In this document: positions 23,901-38,900 of the stretch, piece by piece
How positions within the stretch are numbered: the stretch's first letter is position 1
Layout of the letters: each line of letters starts with the position of its first letter
Source of the DNA: Agelaius tricolor
Lineage: Eukaryota > Chordata > Aves > Passeriformes > Icteridae
Length of the DNA stretch: 64,000 nucleotides
Direction: 5' to 3'
NCBI GenBank assembly: GCA_023055355.1
Contig: JALJCS010000009.1
Location: 22,469,001 to 22,533,000, forward strand
Notes under the pieces: generated by a model
Database searches by the model: none
What the model was told of the DNA's origin: nothing
What the model saw: only the letters and a program-made list of their open reading frames with translations
Translations under genes and position numbers: made by a program

Positions 23901-26900
23901 GAGCACAGCGGGAAAAATAAAAACCACCAGGCTGTGTCCTTGCTAAGGAAGGCATTGTGGTTTAGGGTAAGGTTGGTGGCCACTGTTGGCTGCATGCAGA
24001 CCCAGTGCTTCATTCCTTCACCAGCTCTGCAGAAATGTTAGCACAGGTTCTTGTCCCAGGCCTCTGCAGAGAACTGGAGCCAGCTCTTCTGAGCCACGAG
24101 GCTGCTGGCTTCCTCCAGGTCCCTCACCAGAGGTTGTATCCCCTGTTCCACTCCCCACGGGAGGGGAGGGTCCGTGGCTGCCTCAGGTCCGGAGGAACCT
24201 TGTGGTGTGTGGTGGCAGAGCTGTGGCAGCCTGGCTGTAGATAATGCTCGGGTCTGTCAGTGCAGCTGTCATTAGCACCGGGAGTGGCACGTGGGGCTCA
24301 TAAAGCAAATGAGAGAATCCACTTGCGGGATGCAGCGAGCCACATGAAAGGAGCCATTTGCTGAGTCATCTGTACCAAGGCAGCGTGAGAGGGCAGCCTA
24401 ACCCAGCCGCAGCTTCATTGAGTTCTTTTGCTACCCCTAGAGGCAGAGTTAAATTTACAGGGTGGGGTTAGTATGTGCTGTAAATGTTCCTCCTTCCAAT
24501 GTGTTTTTCATTTGAAATATAAATATTAAAGTCCTACTGAAGTTTGAGTGCATTTGACATTCAAGAAAGGGATACTAGGCAGTTCTGTTTAAATCTTAAT
24601 TTAGTTCAGTTTCTGGGCAATGTTAATCTTTACTCAGAAGCTATTTATCTGAAAACTTGCTCTGGTATAAATATGTTTCTTTCTAATTTAATGTTAGATC
24701 TTTAGTCTCTCATTTTAAGAATTAAGCATGTTGAAATAGCATTTGTACCAGATGAATTTGACATATTAAATGATCAGATCAAAATAAGCACGTTTAAAAG
24801 TTTCTACAGCAAGTTTGCAGAGAAGTAATTGCATTAAAAACAATAAAGGAAACAATGTATGTAATACATATGTTGCTCCTAAGTTTTCCTTTTCCTTCAT
24901 TTTTTTTCTTTCTGTAACAACATTAATACTTGAATTGTCGCAATTAGGCTTTAAAATTTATGCTTTAGCTCGTAAAATGTGACTCGTCTGGCTTCCCTTC
25001 ATTTTGCTGCTTAATAACTGTCTCAAGACAGGTTTTGCTAAGCCAGTGTTAACAGATGAGCATATTATTTTAGCAACCAGAGCTTTGAAGTTGCAAAGTA
25101 TTAATAAGGGAAATAAAAAAATTGTAGACAGATGCAAAAGATGCAGTAGTTGGTGACTTTTGTCAGCCAAAGAATTTCTTTTGTCTCTAAGGCTGGAGCA
25201 AGGTTTTGGTTGTGTTGTTTTGGTTTTATTTTTCTTCCTTTTTTGATCCCTGTTGAGAGGATCTTCATGTTAGAAATTTCAAATTTTCCAGTTTTTGTGT
25301 TTTATGCATGTCTGTGTTTGCTTATGCTGCTCTTTCTTCCCTTTGACTTCCACATTTTCTTTTCGTCTGGCAAATTTGAACTCGCTTCAGCTTGGGACAG
25401 CTGGGGCAAAATGAATCCCCACAAATAAAATTATAACAAGAAGAGCGAAGTCTGTGAGTGATCCTTTGCTGTTTCCTGAGTCGTTCCAGTGTCATTAATC
25501 AGCGCTGGTGCTGTGGAGCCTTGTGGTGTGTTATGTCGCCAGCACAGCAGCTTCTCCGTCCCTTTCCCCCACCCCCTGCGTGCCTACACAGTGGGGAAAA
25601 CTAGAGAGGGAAGCCATCAATCTTCCCTGTCCTACATGTCAGCAGTGATTCTCCTGTCGACTTCCTGCTCTCTCTGTTGTGCCCACCACCTGTGTTTAGA
25701 ATTAGCTCTGATGCTGTGGATCTCACTTGGCTCTTCACCTGTTCTGCCCCGAGTAAATGGCTGTTCAAATAAAGCAGAGCAGCTAAATGCTGTGGCATGT
25801 GAATGGTAACCATCGGTGTGGCTTGGGGGGTGATTTCTGTTGCAGCTGCTCTTGTAATACTGTCATAATTTTTTGTAACATTGTGGGGTATGGGTCTAAA
25901 ATCTCTTGCCTTTGTTTCAGCCCAGGATGAGTTTGTGAGTCAGTATTATTTAGAAATTAAAATATTTATAAGTTATAAAATAGATGGAGGCATAGGCCTA
26001 CCTCTCATCTGTTAGGCTGCTGGTATAAAGTCATTAACAAAGTCCAAAGAAACTAGTTAGTCCAAAGCTTTGTCCTTACCTTCAGTCACTCCAAGGATAT
26101 AATTAGCAAAAGCCTCCTTTGAATTTGATTTTGAAGACGTGTCTGTCTCCCCCATGACTGGGTAGATTGAGAAGCTGACAGTCACAGCCTCTGTATTTCT
26201 AGGGCAAGATTAATGTGATCATTTAATGGTTTGTTGTGTTAAACAATAGGTCTTAACTGGACTCCAACCAGCCACATTTTTATGTATGCTTTTATGTGAT
26301 TTTATAACATGCCTGTGCCAAAATAAAAGGAGAAAACAATCCTGAGAATTGTTTGTTTACTGGCAGCTTTCTCCTACCTCCTTGAATGGGCGCTACATTT
26401 CTCTGTTTTTAAAATCCAAAAGAGACTAAAGTATAGGCATAAGGTTACCCTATAATTGTAGCTTGTCTGCTGTCATTTCAAGTGTGTGATGGCAATATTT
26501 ATGTGGAGTTGTAAAGAAGACAGATTCTGAAAACCTATGTTTTGTGAAAGCTTTCACTTGATTTTATTTCTGTAACTTTTTGTGAAGGGGGAACTATTTT
26601 ACAACTCATTTTACTACATATTTGAGATGCAGTTTTTTCTTGGCTGTACCAGGCAAATATGTGTATCCAACAGGTAAATAAATTCTTGTGTTCAGCAGTG
26701 ACAGAATTCATAAAGCTAAGCATGAAATGTATAGCCAGGATACCAAGAATTGTCTGTAACATGGGATGCTTGGATCTGCATGGATCTTTTCCTTTATCAG
26801 CTTTGGTGTATCTTCCAGTTCTGGCACATCTATCTCATGAGAGGGAATGATTGTGGTTTTGACTGCTGAATTGAGTCCTTGACAGTTGTAGCTCGCCTTC

Positions 26901-29900
26901 CATACAGAGAAAAGCTCTGCTTTGGTCCAAGAGAGCAGAATTGGATTTTTGGAAGCTGTCATCCTTCCTGTTTTGCATTGAAATTGAATATGGCCATGCT
27001 ATAGGATGGCAGGACCAGATTTTAGCCATCCTACTCTGGGATAAGGATGTAATGCTTATTCCTGATTATTTGAGAGCATTTGGATGTTGATATTTTTTCC
27101 GTATAAGGAGTGGCAGTTGTTGATCTCATGACAAAAGGGAGGTTAGGTGAGAGAACACCTGAATCTTAGTGGGTTTGGGGCCAAGCTTCATTCGGTAATG
27201 CAGCTGAGAAATGCTCTGTGGTGTTTAGAATTGCCCTGCAGAGGTCTTTCCGAGAGAAAACAAATAGGTGCTAAGTCATCTGTTAGATGCAGCACTCTTA
27301 ACAGGCATGAGGATTAACGTGCAGCACTACTGGTGTAGGTGCACCCACCACACAGAGTTAAACATACGAACAGCAGGCTCACACTGTGCTTACTACAGAT
27401 GTCTGAATGAGTGAGTGCCTGTGGGCTGGAGCTGCATGTCTTGTGGCTTTCACTCTGCTCCATTGGGAAGTCTTCACTCCTTTTGTTTTTATCCTTTTCC
27501 AGCTCCAGTACTTTGGAGCACACAGCTCCCATCCCCTGACCTAACAGCTCCATTGAAATGCATTCCAGCCCCATGATTTCATGGTACCAGGCAGAAGTCC
27601 CCTGCCACGCTGCTATGCTGCCCGCTGCTTCTCACAGAGTGAACAAACAGGGAACATAAACTCTCTCCAAAGGAGCAATGTTCTTTGTATATTTTTAGTG
27701 CAAGAAATCCAAGATTCATTTGAGGGTGTTTTGTGTGGGCTTTTTTTAATATAGACTTCTGCTAACACAATGGAATATTTCATGCCACCCTGTTTGCTCT
27801 GACTTCTCGTGCTTTATGTTGTTAAATGGAATCAAAGGAGTTAAAGATGAAAGACTCCTAGTCAACTGGTCCCTCAGCTGGGAGCCAGTATGAGTTTGTT
27901 CTTTGTAATGGATTTGCCAATGCTTTACTCAGGTTCAGCCTAGCTCAGTTTTCATTATTGGAGTTACTTATTTCTGTGAATTCTCTACTTCAGGTTAAGT
28001 AATTGCTGAGCTTAAACTGAATATAATACTGCTACTGTTTGCTTCTAATGTTTCACTTGCTATTTATTGCCCTTGTACTGAACAAACCTTTTGTATTTGT
28101 TTACCATTTGAACATACAAAGCACCATTAAAGATATCATGCTTGCCTTCACAGGTATTCTCTTTAGTGGATAGAAAACTTGGTTCTTTCTTTATATGAAA
28201 CTGTGTCCATTTGACATTGTACATTGTGTATTTTCTTTTCAACATGTAGTGTGTCACCAGATGCTAACTTATGTAGTATTGCAACAAACCTACCTTTCAT
28301 TAGCTCATTGTTAGCCTTTGAATATTTGGAGTAAGTACAGTATTTGAACATACAGTTTATGCTGAGACACTGATGTCTTGTATTTTCTTGGTGAAAGACA
28401 TTCTCAGACTGCCTGTTTAAATGCCACTATTGCATTTTTATGTATTGAGTGTATTATACTCACATTAAGGAACACAATTTTGCCAATACATCCAATATGT
28501 TCATAATAACATTATCTACAGACTGGACAGTGATCTGAGGAGTTGAAAAGGCAGATAATGAACCTGCCATGGGAAACATCCAAGGCAAGGACTGCAGCTG
28601 CAAAGGAACTGAGTCTGCCTGACTTGGGGACCAACAAAATTTCTAGACAGAACTGTTCTCCACAGGCTCAGGGTGTTGGCACTTCTTGGGTCAAGGTATT
28701 GGCACAGGAGCTGATCTGTGCTGAGTGCACAGAAATTCCTGTGCCCTGGTAGAACACACAGTTACCCCAGGGGGTGGAGCTTCTCCTGCACTGAAGTAGC
28801 ACCAGCTTCAAGTCCCAGGGAAAAGAAGCAGTAACATCAGGAGACATGTCAGGTGATGCTGTCTTTTACTAGACTGAAGTTGGAAGATGTGCAAGTTTCT
28901 GCACTATGCTTTAACTTGGTCATCCTAAGATACTTTAGTTGATGTTGGTCCATAGTGGATTTCTGGCACATGATAACATTTCTTAGCTTTTATAACCGTG
29001 CAGGTAAAAAACATATTTTATATGAAGTGACTGGAGTCAAGGCCTTAACAGCTTAATTAGTAATAATAGTAATAATCTTAACATGGCATTCTCTCTGCCT
29101 TCTTAGAGTAAGAGCTGTATATCAAGAGCTGTATATAAGAGCTCTTTGGGGAAGCAAGGGGTGTAAAGCACAAGTGGAGGAAGAAAAGAATACAGGAGGG
29201 ATGAAATTGTCTGATAAGAAAATGGAGAGTAGGGCTGTAAGAATTATCGTCTGTTAAACAGGCATATAAATGAGCATCAGAAAGCAACCAGTACTGTGGG
29301 GAGAAGTAATTGTGGGAAGGAGCATCAGGATTTGAGCTTAGTGAGTGGAGATACGGACATGAAGAAAGGTTATGTGGTCTGACAACCAACCAACTGTTCT
29401 GGGACCCCAGTAGGGGTAGAACACCACATTACTGGTCAACTATTTCCTCCCTGACTTCTTATTGTCTTAGTTAAGAAACATAGTAAGCAAAAAACAAATT
29501 TTATGCCTGTGAAGTACCTGTTGCATTGCCTAGCAGCTGCTCTGGGCCCGTAGTAATAGAAGTACAGCTCTGAAGTCTAGTGAATCCCAAGTTTTGATTA
29601 GACTTAATCTCATTTATATGCGTTGGAATGTTGAATGCCTCCTACTTCAGGAGAGCACCTGACCCTTCTCAGTGTTAACAGGAAGCTGTCTGCGGTCCTG
29701 GGCCAGGTAGTAGCTTAGTAGGAGGTGAGTGGATTCTGTGAGGGGTGAGAAGTGCTCTGATATAGGTTCCTAGGAAAAGAAGGAATCAAATGCCAAGTGA
29801 GAGATTGAGTATCATAACTCCATTTTTGTGTAATGAAGAAAAGAGGCACATGGGTGGTCGAGGACTGGAACACAAGGACTGGAAGCTGGAATTGCTGTTG

Positions 29901-32900
29901 GAAGAAGTGGTGTGCTTTTCATTGCTTCAAGTGACTACCTTGAAGCTCCTGTGCTGGAGGTTCTCCAAGAACACTTAGAAACTGACTCAAGAATATACTG
30001 GAAGTCAAGAAGATATCTGGGATGGGGTGAAGGGTTGCTCTCAAGACTTAAATGTGTAGGCATTTATGTGAGCAGGAGAAATTAGCATGGCAGCTAGCCC
30101 AAAGCTGCTCTTGGTATGTCAGCACAATCACTTAAATGATGGGTAAGAAAATTGTTTTGATCTGAAAAACAGAATTATTTTAGAAGAAAAGAGAATTTTT
30201 CAGCAAGTTTAGAAAGAAATAGTCTAGGCTTTTCAGAGCTATAGATCATGCTTAAAAGTAATGAAGTCCCATTCCACTTGGAAACACTTTCTCATTAATT
30301 TTTCTCAAATCTGAGTCAAAATGAATTAAGTCAATTTGAAGTCCTTTTTTTAATAGTTAAAAGTAATTGTACTTGGCCTTGACTTTTACTGCCATTTTGT
30401 GTGGTTTAATAATTGTATGACTTTCTTTTCTCCCACACATTTGTAAGAGATTCATAGAAAAGAAAACAGACTACATCAGTAAATAAATTCTTCCTGCTAA
30501 GTTATAGATCTTTCTCATAAAATTTAGCAGGAAAAAAATTGTGCAGCCACAGGCACAATGAAGTTGATGATCCTGCCACACAACTGAGTCTGAGGATTTG
30601 TATTGTATTTGCTGTGATGGGGGGGACCCTCATTTATAAGTTGAGCGGTCTTGCATGCTCTTGAAACTTGGCATGTAACAAGCATTTTCACATAAAACAT
30701 TGCTGAGCTACTTCTGAATATGGTGGAATTCTTTGGGAAGGTCAGGGAGGTAATTGATCATATGCTGACAGCTTGGGGCTCTGAGAAAATGGTCAGATGG
30801 AGGGCTGGGATGCAGGAAAACAAACTTTCTAAGATGGTAACTGTCACTTAGCCAAGCCATACATGTTTCAAGCCTTTTAATCTTTGCTCACAACCTTAGC
30901 TTCTTAGTCTTTTTTGTTTTTGCTGTTTCTCTGTGAACTCTTTTCCAATGTTAGTCCTGGTGCATGGACAGTATTCCAGGTGTGATGTTGAGCTATAGCC
31001 GTATTTCTTTGTAGAGCTCTTCTAGAAATTCTATTGCTGCCAAAATGGGGAGTTTCAGAACTTTGATGATCTCTTTCATTATTTTTTGACCCTTGGGTCA
31101 AGAACTAGGTTTCTTTCAGGAACTGCTCAAAATGTTCTTTGCAGCTAGAAAAATAAGACTTCAATGTTCATGGGAGTTACGATGGCAATCTACTGGGACA
31201 TTGCATGAGTTTACAACACAAATGTTTGAATTTCTCTGCTCTGTGACCCTAAGTTTCTATATCAGAGTGGATATAGAAACTAAAGAGAAACATACAGCTT
31301 TGGTGCAAAAGAAATGAAAGAATCTACCACGTGGTTTCTGAGACCAGCTTTTCACCAGTCTTGTTTACAGCTGTATTTTTTTTGCATATGAAGTCTCACA
31401 GATTAAAATTATGGTAGTTGTTAATCTCTTTGCTGTAAGATAGAGTATTTAACTGACTTACTGCAATTATTGGTTCTGACATCATTTATACATTTATACA
31501 TTAATATATACATTAATAAATAATTAATATCATTTATACATTAATCCCCACTGACAGGTGGGGAGAAGAGACAGGCATAAATGAGGCTTTTTAAATTACT
31601 TTAAACTATAAAAGAATCTGTCAAAAAAATGTGTGTGTTAATCTTGCCAATGCTTTGTCACAGAACATGGTCATGGATCGGATTTTCTCTGGTATCCAGC
31701 CAACTGGGACCCCTCATCTGGGGAACTACCTTGGAGCCATTCAGAACTGGGTGGATCTGCAGGAAGAGTGCAGCTCAGTGCTCTATAGCATTATGGATAT
31801 GCACTCTTTCACCATGCCCAAGGAGCCAGCTGTCCTGCGCCAGAACATCCTGGACACCACTGCTGCCATCCTTGCCTGTGGGATTGACCCCAAGAAGTGT
31901 CTCCTGTTCCGGCAGTCACTGGTGAGTGCTCCTGTTGTGTTGGATTTTTTTCTGATTAAGTGGCTTTCCACAGATCTTAATGAATGAGTGTAGCATTGCT
32001 GAACTCCTTTATCGTGTTTGTGTTGGTGGACCTAGAAAATGTTAGCAGTGTTGGATTTTAAACTTATCCCTTGCTGCAGTTTTGAAATTTTGCATGCTGC
32101 AACCATGACTGAGAAGCCCTTTTAGGGATAAGTACACTGTAAATTTCTGAAGCAGAGCTAGGAGTTTGTACAGATTATGAGTAATATACTTCAAAGACCT
32201 CTTAGAAGACCACTAATTTGCCTCTGTGTCACTTTAGTCACAAAAGGTTAACTCATAAATGCTTAAACACGGCCTGTGTTTATGTGGAACCATAAAGGTA
32301 AGGAAAACATGTTTCTATGCTTTTGTATCAGCTATTGCCACTTATTCTGCCAGCTGCACAGTAATCACAAAGTAACAGGTGATTAACATGGTAAGTTTTG
32401 TATCAGTTCCACCATGATCATCAGGAGGTTACATCTTCTCTGGGGCTTACTTTCCCTTCTTTGCTATAACCTCCTTTTCATGCAGATGCTTTTCCATCTG
32501 ATCTGGTAGCTCATGTATGTAAACCATGTGCTTCTCTTGACTACCCCAAGGGGTACTGGGCTTACCTTCCCACTTGGTATATAGCTATCACATATTACAT
32601 TTTCCTGGAACTCAACTTAGTTTCTTTCTTAATGAACTTTCTGTTACTGACTCTAAACTGGCAAACTTCTGTAATTTCCACAGACACATATGTGTCATAG
32701 CTTCTGCTCTTGTGAGGACACCCACAAGTATCTTTGCAACACACAGGATCTGAATTTTATCAATGCAAGCTGAAATGGTATTGTATTCTCCCTTTCAACA
32801 TGATTCTTTACAGGCAGAGTTTCCCGGGGTTGTTAAACTGTAAATGGCAATCATAGCTCTATATCCCTGGTGAATAATGAATTGATGAAGACAGATACAC

Positions 32901-35900
32901 TTCCTGCTTCACTTTTCCTCTGTATTAAAAAACCAGTCTAAATAGATGAGCTCAGAATTCTAGTGGAAATATGTTTAAATAAATTCACCCCATTTTTTCA
33001 AATTTGTTTATAATTTTAAATATGTTACCACCTTGGGTTTTAATTTTCCTGTACTCTGACTTGTCAGCTCAAAATGATGAAGTCATTAGCTGGAATAATC
33101 GCAAGGTGAGTTCCAAGCCAATGATGCAGTAAAAACCAGTCTAGAGACGTTTTTTTCTTGTTTTCAAGCAAGTGAACAATTCAATTAGTTACAACACAGG
33201 ATCAGTGACTAGATACACAGAGAGTACTCTTCAGCATGAAGGATAAATGCTTTGCAGGTTATGGTTAAAGAGGAGTAAAGTGAAGGTTTATAAAACTGCA
33301 GGTGATACGGAGAAATTGTTTTGTCCACTGAAGAATGTGAACTGACAAATATTAAAACAAGTTAAAACCTGGAAGATTCAACACAAGCATAACAATGCTG
33401 TATTTCACAAAATCCACAACTGGGCTACAAAACCCCATGACACAGGATACAGTGCATGCTGAAATTTTTATGAATTCAGAAAGGGACTCGACAAATTAAT
33501 CTGAAAAATTGCTTTGGGACTGTTGCATATCTGAGCAGTCACCTCTACAGGAAGTGGTGAAACCACAGATGGGAGAGTATCCATGCTTTTCTATACTTAC
33601 ATTCTTTTTTTTTGTTGGTTGCTGTCAGAGGTGGATATTTGATCTGGTCCAGTGTTGCTTTTCTTATATTCCTACTGGTCTAAAAGCTAAACTTGTGCTG
33701 TTCGAGGTCTTGCTAAAACCAACACTCAGGCTTCCCTTGAAGCCAGCAGAATATCAGTGAGGATCTTATATTGCACTCAGCCACAGAAACTATGTTGTAT
33801 CTTTCAAAATATAATAATGCAGAGATTGAATCTTTGAACCCCCAAAGAGAATGTGTCAGACTCAGGAAATGATGGCTCTTTGTGCAGTGCTTCTACCAAT
33901 ACAGTCAAAAAACAATGAAAACCTAAGATAGCTAAACTTGAACATGTTCAGCTTTATAAAACAACAGTTTCCACCAAATATGATTCTGATTTTCCTTATG
34001 GTGGTTAGGCTGGCCTCAGTTAAATAGACTTTAATTTGCCTTTTTACCTTAATTTGTCTGTGTCCTTATCTGTCCAGATCTAATAGTCATTGTTCTTATT
34101 AAATCTAAACCATTAGATTAAACATTTGAGCCATGTCTGATGTCTTGAATATTATTCTTACCAATACTTACCACACAAGTATCCATACAACTTTCAGAAT
34201 GGCTGATTCTAGCATATTTTTGAAAGCTCATTGTCACGCTGCAATCAAAAGAACTATTACAGTTGTTTGTGAACATAGACTGTTTCAGGACTGGTTCAGG
34301 CTGAAGTGGTTTGTCAGCTTCCCCAAACCAAGTCTGTGCAAGCTGTATGAAGTGGTCAGGTATACCCAGAGATGCACTGTGATCTGTTACATTTACATAG
34401 GCAGCACCAGATGTTTCTCTGGAAGCAATTAAAAGGAGTATCTGCATGTAGCTCTTGATGTGAGGAAAGGAGACAGGAACCTTGCTAATGTGATTATTGT
34501 TTTAGTATGATAATGAAATAGTACGTTATGGAATGTCATAATATCGAGATGATTGTTCCTAAAAATGAAGGTGTAAGATGGATTACAGCTATTGCTAATC
34601 AAGAAAGTTTATTGCTGGATTTTGATTGGAAATTTCTCAGATTTCAAAAAAAAAAAAAAGGAGCTGACCTCCTTTTCAGCCACTGTAGCAGTCTCCAGGG
34701 GTGGTCTAAAAGAGTCTCAGTTTTGTTTACAAACATTTGTCTGAGGTGTAAAGCAAAGTGACCAAAACTGATTGTATACTGAAATAGGGTTGTGTACTTC
34801 CAGAGATAGCAGGAAAGCAGTGAAAATCCAGCCACAAATAGAAAACTGGATTAGGTATTTAATTATGGTCAGAGCAGGTTTTTTCAATAGCAGATCAAAC
34901 TGCTGAATGAGAATTCTCAGTAGCTTAGCATGCTGTAATTATTGTTGTATTTTGAGTTCTATCTAGAAAATTACCAAATCTGTAGATCACAGAAATATTT
35001 CTTTAATTACTCCTGAATGACATTTCTGTTCTTTTTTTAAAACAAACATCATGCAAAAAAATGTATTGTTTATGAACTTCTAGTTTTAATCACCAAAACC
35101 CACCACAACTAATGACTTTTTCTGTACCCTGATTCTGTAGCATTAAAGGAGAATTAAATTCTTGCACTACAGAAGTATGCTAGTAGTGGTAAGCCCCACT
35201 AAGGGAATTGCTCATGCATTCATTCATGTGAATGCTGTTGTGTCCTCTCACTTTCTCTGGATTACACTGGGTATGAGTGGTCTAGAATTGCTGAAAAGGG
35301 CTTGGGTTTTATTGTTCTTTACTTGTTTGTTTGGCTTACTCTTTCTGTATTTTGCTGTTTGTGTTGCTTCTCTGGAATATGTTGGCCATATGTGAAAAAA
35401 TATGATGCTACTTGGTTTCTCAAAAGGCCTGTGCCTTTTGGTAAGGGTTTCATTTATTTTACTTACTTAGGCTTTTTTTTTCAAATCTCTAATCCAGTGA
35501 TATCTGAAATACCTGTCCAGAGTTTTCACACACTTTATCATCCTTTTCAATACAAGCAAGTGGCAAAAGGCTGAACAATACGAATCACAGACTGACTGCT
35601 GGGAGAAAGTGTGGTGAGAACAGATACCTCTCATGCTTATACTAGGTCCAAAAGGTGCTGTTATGATAAGGATATGGGTGAAGTTCACTTGGAATCCCAG
35701 AACAGATTTCAGTGATGTCCTTGCCTTTCAATTAGAACTATATAAAAGTGACAGAAATTTTGCATAGGCAAGTTTTTTATTGTATTGTTTAGAGACCATA
35801 TGGTCTGTGTTCTTTTGTATTGGATTTACAGCTAAATTACCTATAAATGGAAAGTGCTAGTTGGATGAAAATTAGTTTTGTATGCTTCAGAATTTGCCAT

Positions 35901-38900
35901 TTATAGATTATATTGTTTTGAAACATGTACGAACAGTAAGGTAATGGCTGGCTGTATATTTGGTCTTAATACATTGCAGTTCAACAAATATCTCCCACAC
36001 TTCCATTACCATATAAAAACTTGAATTCCAGCCTGGGGAAGTAGTGGCTACAAAGAACAAGTGATGATAACTTGAAAATATTTAGAAGCAAGAAGGATGG
36101 CGATGAATAATTAGGGTAGTGTTTGGAACAATATTGTCTGTGAAGAGTTATAAACAAGCACATTTAATTAGAATATCTAGAAAAACAATTATGGTGTATG
36201 TTTGACATTAAAATGGCCTCCCAGTGAGAGAAGCTCTTTCATTACAACTTGTTTAATTATATTTTCTCAAGTAGGAAGTTATAGAAAAGTGATAATTTTA
36301 GTAAGAATAAAAAATAAAAATAAATGCATATTTCAAAATAGTGCATTTTTATTTGGAGTACAGCTGCAAGATGTATGAAACCCTCTTAGAGAAAATAATG
36401 TCAAGATATGCTTTAAGTGGCTGCCTTTGCCTAGGGGGCATAAAAAAGAAGTTATGGAATAATGACTTATACAACATATCGTGACAGTATTAGAAGAAAC
36501 AGAAAATATATTCCTTAAATTGTACCATAACTGATAAAAGCTGTAAGAGTCATCTTTCATAAAACTTAGATCTTTTATTAAAACCAAAAAGGACTATGGG
36601 GGGGTAAATAAGGAAGACAGTATGCAATCTGCACACATGGTAAACTTATATGATATAACCCATTTTCTCTGATTCGTGGTGGATATACTACACATTTCAG
36701 TTCTTACCCATAACCATCTTGTATCTCATCTGCTTCACAGTCAAAACAATATTGGAAACTTATTTTGCTTTTATGTGGTCTCAGGCTGTTCTTCCTGTCC
36801 ACCTATCTATTGTAGCAGACACATGCTAAATGTCCCAAGGGAAACTAAAATTCCATCAGAGTTGATTCAGCAGGCAGTGCTTGATACGCTGCATGAACAC
36901 TTCTCTGAGGAGTCCTGTGAGTTTCTGGACAACATAATGTTCCGTTTCTGGGCGGAAAATTGCAGTTTTCATCCTTCTGGATAGGCTGATTTATTTTCTG
37001 AGTATAATCAGCTGCAGTATTCTTGCAGTGTGCAAGCAAATTGAGGCAGTAACTCTGGGAGGTGGGAATTTGCAAATTTGTCTTAGCCTTAACTCCAAAT
37101 GCCAAAATACAACAATATAAATGTGCGCACTGTTTCACTGCTGTTATTTTCCAGAAGTATCCATCTGCTTTGTTTTGTGGGCAGAGTTTGAATGGATTCA
37201 CACTACCCCTTGTCCAATTTTCAGAGGGGCTGAAAAGTTTCTATTGCATCATAGCTTATAAATTCATTAAAGTACATTAATTTAGCATGGTCCATTGAAA
37301 ACTTCCTGTCATAAGAGGAAGTATGTGACTGTTTAATTTAGAAAATTATTCTGCTTCTCTCATTCCTCTGTTTTCTCTCTCATGGACTGGACTAGATATA
37401 ACTAGAGCTCAGTGGGAAGGAAAGTCATGGTTCACTGGGATTTCTCTTTTTTTTTTCTTTTCTGCCGTAATTTACCTTCTTCATCTTATACTATTATGTA
37501 GCTGTTATATTTTCCTCTCTTCACCAGTCTTCTGGACACACCAGAATAATTTTTCAAACAGTCTTGTGGGTTATACTAGGAGAATGTTTCTGAAAATAAG
37601 TTAATTTCATAATAAATAAAGGAGAGGAAAGGGTGCTTTGGCCAAATTGCTGTGGTCTGTCAGGGTTTATAACCAGTAAAGCTTAATTCCAGTAGGAATA
37701 TTCTTGGTCAGGTTCTTCCGAAGGGAGAGGCAGATCTTATTTCTGTATGTTTTAACCTAATATAAATAAGGATATGTGACTAAATTGTTCCAAGGTAAAG
37801 GTGAGAGGGGTAGATACTTGCACATTTACTGACAATAACTAGATAACCACCCCCCAATTCAATACATTGCTTAACGTGTTCTTTAAATTCCATATTGCCT
37901 TTGTAACCATAAACTTATTCTACCCAATCAATTATTTCTTTGAACACAAATTTGGGATACTCTGGCAAATTTTCTGTCATAAGAGTGCCTGCACTGTGTG
38001 CATTTGATTCCAGGGTAGTCTATTTATTTTGTCTTGTTTATGGTCTTTTTTTTTCTTTAGCTGTGTAATATAGAGACACATTGCTAAGTATCTTGAATAT
38101 ATTGCCTGCAACCTCACACATTAATAAAACCTTACCTCTTATTCAAGAAAAATGTGAGCATCATTTGCTTTTGAAAAGGGCCTCTTGAATTTTGCAGAAG
38201 CTCTTACTGGTACTTCTAGAAGACACAAAAGTCCTAAAAAATGGTTAATTTCTTTTTAAATGTAGGACTCTTTCCCTTCTCTGTTTCAATTTCTTTTAGG
38301 ACACAGCTATCCAAATTACCTCCTGAGACTTTGTTTGTACTCTACTCTATCAAAATTAAGTATTTTAAATTTACTGCCCCTTTAAAATGTAGCCCTTAAT
38401 GAGGTTACTCTGCTGAGGAAAGCTGTTTCCACATGATAGATATGCAACAAATTGGCAGTGCCTTACAGAGAAGGGCTATGGGTTGCAGCTTGAGGAAGTC
38501 CATCCTGAAAATAAAACCCTGCATCTCTTTTTGCAGAAAGCCACTTCAGCTGCCAAAGTTATAATACAACTTTGTATTATAACCTCAGAAAGCTGAGGCC
38601 CAGTGTTGCTGATTTGCCTGCTTTCAAATCTGCTTCCACTATTCATGCCTCTCCCACTGTTCTTGAATCTCACAGCTGGCTGTCTTCCTCAGCTGTATGT
38701 TTCATCATAAAAAGTCATGTAGAATTATTTGGATTAAAAGTAGCTACTGCTTTTCCATATATATATATATATCATTGGCTATGGCAAGGGAATATCAACA
38801 AGAATTTGGTAAGGAATAGCTAGGATCAAGGACAAAAAAATAGATTTACAGAAAGAAGCCCTGAGATTGTACTCCCACATATAAAGCTCCAGAGATCTAA

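Larger units (their letters stand above)
11927..31663 (+). other. WARS2: WARS2 intron 1
   Basis: This 19.7-kb intron starts inside the CpG island and then becomes AT-rich. It contains a reverse-oriented tRNA/CR1 SINE (14.04-14.18 kb), ancient - strand CR1 remnants (15.97-16.32, 22.39-23.24 and 30.90-31.08 kb), a T/G-rich low-complexity tract (15.6 kb), AAAT-type runs (17.4 and 22.1 kb) and a GC-richer block at 23.9-24.4 kb. No further coding exon was recognised. Confidence 0.85.

Noticed and set aside
36676..36984. 102-codon + strand frame with an acceptor-like tract near 36823
   Set aside because: The second half looks mildly protein-like, but the opposite strand is equally open and no family was recognised. 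Left as chance unless expression data say otherwise.
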